Shown piece after piece: positions 57,393 to 64,000 of a stretch of 64,000 nt of DNA. Source of the stretch: Silene latifolia. Lineage: Eukaryota > Streptophyta > Magnoliopsida > Caryophyllales > Caryophyllaceae. Numbering within the stretch: position 1 is the stretch's first letter; the number at the start of each line of letters is the position of its first letter. Made by a program: the position numbers and the translations under genes. The stretch covers positions 221,802,292-221,866,291 of the forward strand of contig NC_133534.1 in assembly GCF_048544455.1 (NCBI RefSeq). Direction: 5' to 3'. The notes under the pieces are model-generated. The model worked only from the letters and a program-made list of their open reading frames with translations, did not search any database and was not told the DNA's origin.

Positions 57393-60300
57393 TTATTCCT
57401 CTTCCATGTCTTCACCATCTTTATTCTCATGTTCATAGTTGATTTCATCGGGTGGAGACAAAAGCGTTTCATTTGAAACGTTTTCTTCTTGGAAAAAAGT
57501 TGTATCAACTTGTGACCGTGCCTTTGTCTTAAAGATTGCACACCACGCATTTTGATTTCTATCATTTGTTGTGCTTGGATAAGTAGCAAAATACACTTGA
57601 TGAGCCTGATGTGCAAGTATAAATGGATCATACTTAGAGTATGTTCTAGTACGATTCACTTCTACAAGCTTGTATTGTTCATGTACTCTCATTCCAGCCA
57701 CAGAATTATCCTTCCAGTCAACCTTGAATAAGACAGTTTTATAAGCTCGGTCACGTCCACTATAACTAATTTCAAAGATATCTTCAACTATACCATAGTA
57801 TTCGTTGTCATCAAGAGAAGAAATAGTAACCCCCCAATTGCACCTAGCCTTACCTTTACCGTGGTTGAATGTTTGAAAATTAAACCCATTAACCGAGTAT
57901 CGATTCCACGTTCTTACCATTTTTAAAGGACCAAAAGCCAAACTTCTTATCAAATCATCTTGAATATTCAACTCAATTACATGTTTCTGAAACCATGATG
58001 GAAATTGGTCCTCATGTTTGTCCCAAACATCATCCTTACTTATATTAGGATTCCTCTGAATGAAATCATTAACAAACTGTGTTTCGTATGGCTCCAAGAG
58101 GTCACAATTAGATAGCACGTAAAGGTGGGCACGATTATACTCTTTATCATCCAAATATCGTGTTTTCCCCTTTGATGAACACCCTTCATCATCTTGAGTT
58201 TGAAAAAATTCGGGTAAACTTCCGTCTACTTCATCCGGTTTCTCAACATTCAAGTTTTTTGCTTTGGTTTCTATATGTTTTTCAAAGTAAAGAGAACAAA
58301 AGTTTGCAATCTCTTCCGTTAAATAAGCATTGCATATAGAACCTTCCACCCTAGCTTTATTACCAATTTTTTCTTCAAATGATTAAGAAACCTATAAAAG
58401 TTAATGATGAGTTTTATTAATAATAAAGTTAACATATAATAAATAGATTAGTTATTATTATTAATTTTAATTTAAAAGTAGCTAGATTATCTTAATTACC
58501 TTTCAAATGGATACATCCACCTATATTGGACGGGTCCCCCAACTTTGGCTTCATATGGCAAATGAACCGGTAGATGCTCCATGGAGTTAAAAATGCAGGA
58601 GGAAAGATCATTTCAAGCTTACACAATATCTGTGGTATTTGCTCTTCCAGGCATTTAATCATGTCATCAACACATATTGAAGAGGCACATAAATCTCGGA
58701 AGAATTGACTAATCTCAACAACTGCATTCCAAACGTTTGTCGGCACGAGGTGTTTCAAAGCAACGGGAATAATCGCTCCATGAATACATGACAATCATGA
58801 CTTTTCAAGCCTTGCAACTTCAGCTTCTTAAGATCAACACATCGACTAAAATCTGATGCACACCCATCAGGAAACTTCAAATTTTGTAACCACTCACACA
58901 ATGCTTTTCTCTTAGCTTTGTCGAGAGTGAAAATGGATGTTGGCTTAGACCCGTCGCCGCGAATGTGTAATTTGGGACGATGACAAAATTTCTGCAAATC
59001 TTTTCTAGAAGCAATGCTATCACATTTTTCACCTTCTACATCCATGATCATGTCAATTAGTTGCTCAAAGAAATTCTTTTCTATGTGCATTACATCCAAA
59101 TTATGTCTTATCAACATTGTCTTCCAATAAGGAAGGTCCCAAAGAATGCTTCTTTTAAACCAACCGTTTTTCTCGCTTTTTTCAATTCTTTAAATTCTTC
59201 CTCGGTACCATCAATAGGGGATGGTAAATCACATACCGTCTTCCATATCTCATCCCCAGGCACTCGTTTCGGAGGGGCATCAAGCACCTCTTTACCTTTT
59301 GTGAAAGCTTTCTTGTTCTTCCTATGTGGATTTCCCTCTCGTAAGAAGCATCTATGACAATCAAACCAGCTTATTTTCTTGCTATTGGGAAGCCAAAATG
59401 CTTTACTTTCCTCCATGCAACAAGGACATGCTTTTTGTCCTTGTGTAGTCCACCAGAGATAGCATACCATAGGCGAGAAAATCATTTATTGTCCACAAAA
59501 GGAAAGCTTTAAGTTGAAAATTTTGTTTTTTAGACACATCATAAGTTTCCACCCCAACTTCCCACAAATATTTCAACTCCTCCACCAATGGTTGTAAATA
59601 AACATCCAAATTACGTTTCGGGCTTTTTGGTCCGGGAACAATAAGTGACAAGAAGATAAATGGTCTTTTCATACATAACCAAGGTGGTAAGTTGTATGGT
59701 GTGACCATAACGGGCCAACAAGAATACTTCCTCCCAAAATTACCGAAAGGATCAAATCCATCCGTACACAAGCCAAGTCATACATTGCGGGGTTCCTTGG
59801 CAAAATTAGGATACATCGATCAAATCGTTTCCATTCTTCCCCATCACTAGGATGACTCATCTTCCCCGGAGCACGTGGGTTTTCTTTGTGCCATCTCATT
59901 TGTTCGGCAATGTTTTTGGTGGCATAGATTCTTTGAAGTCTTGGTGCGAGAGGAAAGTAAAACAATTGGTTACATGCTATTGGTTTCTTACTCTTTTTGG
60001 CCCTCTTACTACCGTTGCCTTTTTTCAACACCAAAACTGTATCTCCTTCACTTGTCTCATATCTATCCGCCCCACAATCTTTACATTTGTCAAGCAAAGC
60101 ATCATCTTTCCAAAATAGCATACATCCTTCAGGACATGCATCAATCTTTTCATGCGGTAATCAAGACCTTTAACTACTTTTTTGGTAGTATAGAAACTTC
60201 GGGTCATGATATTATCATCGGGGAAAGATTCCTCAAGGAACGAGGCAATGCCATCAACAGCAACAAATGGCATATTGAACTCACATTTCAAGGTAATTAG

Positions 60301-60810
60301 CCTAGAAGCTGCTTGTAACAATGTCATTCTGCTTCCTTCATACAAGGGTTTTTCTGAGGCTTTTAACATGTCAAGAAAGGCTTTTGCTTGTGGGTGTAGC
60401 GGTTGTTCTTCAGAAATAGTTGTATGGTCATCACTATTAAAAATAGTGGAATCCATAGCATCAACAACCATCTCTCTATATGGGTTCTCATCATTTTGTA
60501 TTTGTTGGGTGTGAGTTTGTTCATGAATTGGAGAATATGCTTCTCCATGTGAAATCCAATTGTAATAATTTGGCTTAAACCCGTTTATAATGAGATGTTC
60601 TTCTACTACAATGTCAAGCTGGTATTTTAGGGTTTTGCATTTGGCACAAGGGCACCTAAGTTTTTTGTCTACCGAGTCATATTCATCTTGTTGTTTAGCA
60701 AATTCAATAAACTCGCTAACACCCTTTATAAATCTAGCGGTAGGACGTCTTTTCTTATTGGAATGGTCTAATCTTCCTTCATACATCCATGAACGTTCCA
60801 ATCTCTTCAT
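57393..60810 (-). pseudogene. TNP2-like transposase of CACTA element 2, frameshifted
   Basis: Starts MKRLERSWMYEGRL at 60810: transposase-associated domain with CPCAKCKTLKYQ, then a region with DKCKDCGADRYETSEG, then the Transposase_21 core (GLCTDGFDPFGNFG near 59770, PYNLPPWLC, ACPCCMEESKAFW, NLDVMHIEKNFFE near 59090). DUF4218 follows (VWNAVVEISQFFRDLC, ILCKLEMIFPPAF), split by an intron at about 58500-58370 (inferred), then DUF4216 (FKVDWKD, YSKYDPFILAHQAHQVYFA), ending GEDMEEE at 57393. Frame changes near 60160, 59800, 59430, 59115 and 58590 break it. Full domain order is kept, unlike element 1. The protein would cut the element at its TIRs. Confidence 0.85.
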
Positions 60811-60994
60811 TTTAATCTAAAGAAGACCCCAAAGAAATTTAAACATTTTTAAAAAATAACAATAATATTAAATACAAAATTTAAACATTATACTCCACAT
60901 TATACAATAAACATATGAAAACAATATATAAATATTGTCAATAAGTAATCCATCTTCGAATGGGGTCCTTATCACTCCAACCTAAACCCGTCAA

Positions 60995-61186
60995 TGTATG
61001 TTTCAAGTCACTAGCAAACACACTTGTAATTTATTAATGAGGAAAACATTCGGCAGCAATTCCCTTCAGTTCTCCAAATACACATATACATGTATTCGGA
61101 GAACATTAAAGGGATCGCCACCAAACTCATTCCTCATTAATAAATCACAAGTACGTGTTTACTACCTAAATGACTTGAAACGTACA
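60995..61186. repeat. Foldback upstream of TNP2, element 2
   Basis: A 192-bp imperfect inverted repeat with arms from TTTCAAGTCACTAGCAAACAC to the matching TGACTTGAAACGTACA, including ATTAATGAGGAA/TTCCTCATTAAT and GTTCTCCAAATACA/TGTATTCGGAGAAC. Homologous to 3911-4125 in element 1. Confidence 0.8.
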
Positions 61187-61212
61187 AAAAGACGATCCCA
61201 AAATGGGGACTA

Positions 61213-61245
61213 TTCAAGAATTACTCCTAATGAGTAATTCTTGAA
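61213..61245. repeat. Perfect 14-bp-stem hairpin, element 2
   Basis: TTCAAGAATTACTC, loop CTAAT, GAGTAATTCTTGAA. Homologue of 4150-4182. Confidence 0.85.
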
Positions 61246-62284
61246 CGGTACTAAGTCAACATCAAATCAAACAACAACACAATCAAGTACTAAATTAATT
61301 AAGTCAATCAATAGCCCAATTCAACCACATAGTAAAGGCTTCTATCCTAAAGTCCGTAACATAATTTGAACTAAAATTAGTAAATTTAAAAGGTAACTGG
61401 TAAGAGGAGGTTACCTAATCAAGTAAAAGCAAAAATGAAAAGAAAACAAGAAGCAATCAGACTACCGCGACGGTGGTGCCTAGCAGTAGCGGTGACAACC
61501 ACTGAAAAGAGAAGAAAAAACAAAAAAACAAGGTTATTCAACCTCAATTCATCAATAACATGAATTATCAAACTAAATTTATCAAAATCAAGTCCTAAAG
61601 AAGGTTCCACTTAGCTAATAGCTAATTTCTCTTAATCCAAAAGACGGTTCCACTTAGCTAATTCCATTAATCCAAAAGACGGTTTCACTTAGCTTAATAT
61701 TAATAATAATACGACGATTTCACTTAACTTAGTAATAATAATAATATTATTATTAATTAAGGCGGTTCCACTTAGCTTAATACTTATGATAATGAGACGG
61801 TTTCACTTAGCTACCCAACACCATACACCACCCACGACCCACCCACGGCACCCCACGACCCACCCACCCACGGCCCACCACGGCCCACCCCCGACCAACC
61901 CCACCCACGGCCGAAACCCCCTCCCCCCATAACCATAAACCTAAAGACAAACCTCTTAATCATTCCCTTTTAATTCAAACACAAATTAAACTAAATCTAA
62001 CTAAAAATTAATCTAACATACTAACTACAAATAAATCTAACAAACTAACCACAAATTAATCAAACTAACTACAAATTAATCTAACAAATTAAACTGAAAT
62101 TAAACAAAAAAAAACTAACCTAATTAAAGAGGGTGGAAGTGGCGGTGGAAATGGCGGTAGAAATGGCGGTGGAAGTGGTGGTGGTAGTGTAGTCTCGTCG
62201 CCGTTCGTCGTAAATCGCAATTTTTTTTTTTTTTTTTGGTTTCGAAAGAGTAAAGTAGGAGAGAGGGGGGTCTGGTTTGTATAA
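61246..62284 (-). other. Leader side of CACTA element 2
   Basis: Non-coding apart from short Pro-rich frames on the minus strand at about 62200-62100, in the same place as the GGTGG patch of element 1. TTTATACAAAC near 62285 (minus strand) is a possible TATA box for the transposase transcript. Confidence 0.4.
61590..61815. repeat. Repeated GACGGTTCCACTTAGCT units
   Basis: Six spaced units of (GACGG)TTYCACTTAGCTTAAT with AT-rich spacers, inside the leader side of CACTA element 2. A C-rich stretch of CCCACCCACGG type follows at 61820-61925. Confidence 0.75.
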
Positions 62285-62525
62285 AAAAATTTGGCGACTG
62301 AATTTGTATTTGGCGACTGATATTCAGTCGCCAAATTGGCGACTACATTAAAATCCGTCGCCAAAATTGATATATCAGTCGCCAAATTAGATGCCCTTTT
62401 TAAAAAAGACAGTCGCCAAATTGGCGACTGATTTCAGTCGCCAAATTGTAAATCAGTCGCCAATTTGGCGACTACCAGTATCAGTCGCCAAATTTCGGTC
62501 GCCTGTTTTAGTTATTCTTGTAGTG
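62285..62525. repeat. Right subterminal repeats and terminus of CACTA element 2
   Basis: TTTGGCGACTG / CAGTCGCCAAA units in both orientations, then the inverted terminus ending TTCTTGTAGTG at 62525. Confidence 0.85.
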
Positions 62526-64000
62526 TTTCATTCATTTGTTTATATCTCTTCAATTTCCATTCAAAACTAAAGATAGCTTTTGTTTCAAATCACAATAGGA
62601 GGCCGGGAACATCAGGTCGTTCTCGGGTTACACGACGGCGATGGAGTGCTACGAGCTGCTGTCGGCGGAGGAGCGCGCCATGATCGATCGTGGAGAGTTT
62701 GGTGCCTTGGTACAGGCCTGGAGGGATATCGCGAAGAGGAAGCTGTGGGCTAACCTTAGCCTGGTCCGCGCTTTCTTGGACCGATTATGGGATACGACTT
62801 CCACTTTTCACATGCCTTTTGGTGAGGTGGGAGTCACTCTGGAGGACTACGGCATGATTTCCGGGTCTGCAGGTGTGGGTCTCGAGGTCGTGGAGTGGCG
62901 GAGAGGCGCCATGAGGGTGGACTCGGCCGAGGCTAAGAGGTTGATCGGCTGGAACTTGTCGCCGAAGGCTATCACAGTGCCGGGTTTGATGCCCAGCTCC
63001 TACGTTCGAGACTACTTCGTAGGAAAGATCCCGGCGCTGGTGACGATTGATGGGAGAGAGACGACTCCTCCTCCCTGTACTGCTGAGCAGAGGGCTCGTT
63101 TGTGGCTCTGGTGGTTTCTGTCTTCGATTTACCTCAGAGACAAGGGAGAGAGGCTGTCGACGAAGCTTCTTCCCTTCCTTTCTGACCTGAGCTCCCTAGG
63201 GCGTTGGGACTGGGTCACTGCTGGTTTTGCGGTCCTCATCCGCTTCATGAGGGCCATGGTTCGTCTGGAGTTGATGGAGAAGGGGACTTCTCCTGGCGCT
63301 GTCGGACCTGGACTACTGTTGGAGGTATGAACCTTCATTTAGACCAAAATCAATTCCTTTTTTTGACACATTACGAAAGATCGTTATTGACTATCTTGCT
63401 TCACAGGCGTGGGTGTACTCCTACTTTCCGGGCCTCGCGCCCAAGAGGACGGAGCCGCTGGAGAAGGCCTATCCCGTGGTGAGGGATTGGGTGATGTGCA
63501 GGACGAAGAGCAAGTGTTCTTCCCACGGTGTCTACCGACGGGACGTGAACGCTCTTCAGCTAGACAGCGTAAGGATCTTACTTATATTCATTTGCTTCCT
63601 CATTGCTTTTAAATTGATCATAAGAATGATTCCTTGTTTGTCTTGTCCCAGTGGGTGCCCAGGCCTTGGGCGGAGTACGCTGGAGCGCCTCCTTTTGTGG
63701 CTGAGGTCCTTCGACCTAGGAGCTCGAGCCGGCTGCTGTTGAGGACGTCGATAGGTCCTGTGTGGTACTTGGGCGAGCGCTTGGCTCGTCAGTGCTCTCG
63801 GGGCGTGTTGACGGTTCCCATCGATCCTCCTGGGACGATGTTCAGGGAGCCTTCTGAGGCAGAGAGGGAGGCCGACTTGGCTGGCGTTAGTGGTGACGCC
63901 CTCCTTCTTCCTGGCGAGGACTACTCGGCGTTCCTCTACGGGAGGTTGGCGTACTGGCCGGTTGTGGTGAGCATATTTTCTCTCCTTTATTTTACTTGAT

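Larger units (their letters stand above)
54724..62525 (-). mobile_element. Complete CACTA (En/Spm) element 2, 7.8 kb
   Basis: It starts CACTACAAAAAGAATT and ends (reverse complement) CACTACAAGAATAACT; 25 of the first 28 bases match between ends. TTT flanks both sides. Subterminal arrays of GGCGACTG/CAGTCGCC lie at 54745-55165 and 62285-62510. Two gene remnants lie on the minus strand, TNP2 (60810-57393) and a Transposase_24-type gene (57060-55407). Frame changes in TNP2 make it non-autonomous. It inserted in an intron of the PMD gene. Confidence 0.92.
44896..63966 (+). pseudogene. Plant-mobile-domain (PMD, PF10536) gene split by two transposons
   Basis: Exons by my reading: 44896-44909 (weak), 45516-45739 continuing at 54633-54686, then 62599-63324, 63407-63568, 63652-63966 and on past the window. 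Introns have GT/AG borders and matching phases in the later exons. A TAG (45587-45589) and a frame mismatch at the first exon junction break the 5' part. The protein has an acidic N-terminal region (EEEAVEEEEAPRR), then HLLWAEEGHLSYGTVKSL and the PMD core (LSLVRAFLDRLWD, FHMPFGEVGVTLEDYGMI, WDWVTAGFAVLIRFM, AWVYSYFPGLAP). PMD proteins include MAIN/MAIL1 of Arabidopsis and many transposon-borne relatives. The setting, antisense beside a Tat-like LTR, suggests it is a retroelement antisense ORF. A copia element sits in its exon and a CACTA in its next intron. Confidence 0.75.

Noticed and set aside
57141-57476. His/Pro-rich or Glu-rich frames around the CAT run
   Set aside because: Low-complexity microsatellite translation.

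Overview
This is eukaryotic nuclear DNA from a flowering plant. It is AT-rich with spliced genes, telo-box motifs in a 5' leader and a full plant transposon complement: CACTA, MULE, Ty1/copia, Ty3/gypsy, LINE-like, Tourist/Stowaway-like MITEs and a Helitron-type end. The sequence style suggests a core eudicot, possibly Caryophyllales, but nothing here proves the family. No CRISPR, operon or organellar block was seen.

Only one ordinary host gene is convincing: a mitochondrial P-class pentatricopeptide-repeat gene of the Arabidopsis At1g80270/PPR596 type (19590-26344, + strand, three exons, 629 codons by my splicing). Its coding exons look intact, but it is hemmed in by transposons. An 8.3-kb MULE (11160-19428) ends 161 bp before its ATG. 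Its 4.2-kb first intron holds a 3.6-kb LTR element (20117-23704), itself hit by a poly(A)-tailed retroposon.

Layout: 1-374 end of an LTR; 375-5102 a decayed CACTA element; 5103-8350 LTR debris of gypsy type; 8350-11149 non-coding with two Stowaway-like MITEs and a foldback; 11160-19428 the MULE, whose transposase is broken by point mutations, a Tourist-type MITE and (in an intron) a solo LTR; 19590-26344 the PPR gene; 26857 a Helitron-like end; 27698-38489 a complete Tat-lineage gypsy element with decayed gag-pol on the minus strand and a spliced antisense gene (Transposase_28 type) on the plus strand; 38490-41190 AT-rich spacer with degenerate repeats; 41456 to the window end, part of a second Tat-like element (minus strand) whose antisense gene on the plus strand is a plant-mobile-domain (PMD) gene. 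This PMD gene is split by two later insertions: an 8.9-kb copia-like element with gag but no pol (45740-54627) inside an exon, and a 7.8-kb CACTA element (54724-62525) inside the following intron. Removing both, with one target-site copy each, brings the exon back into one frame.

The most interesting material is (i) two Tat-type retroelements that each seem to carry a different spliced antisense gene next to the 3' LTR, (ii) a pair of foldbacks conserved upstream of the transposase in two diverged CACTA elements, (iii) the gag-only copia element with near-identical LTRs, and (iv) the transposon crowding of the PPR gene. Boundaries for 27698-38489, 45740-54627, 54724-62525, 20117-23704, 14526-16035 and 11160-19428 rest on terminal repeats plus target-site duplications read directly from the sequence.
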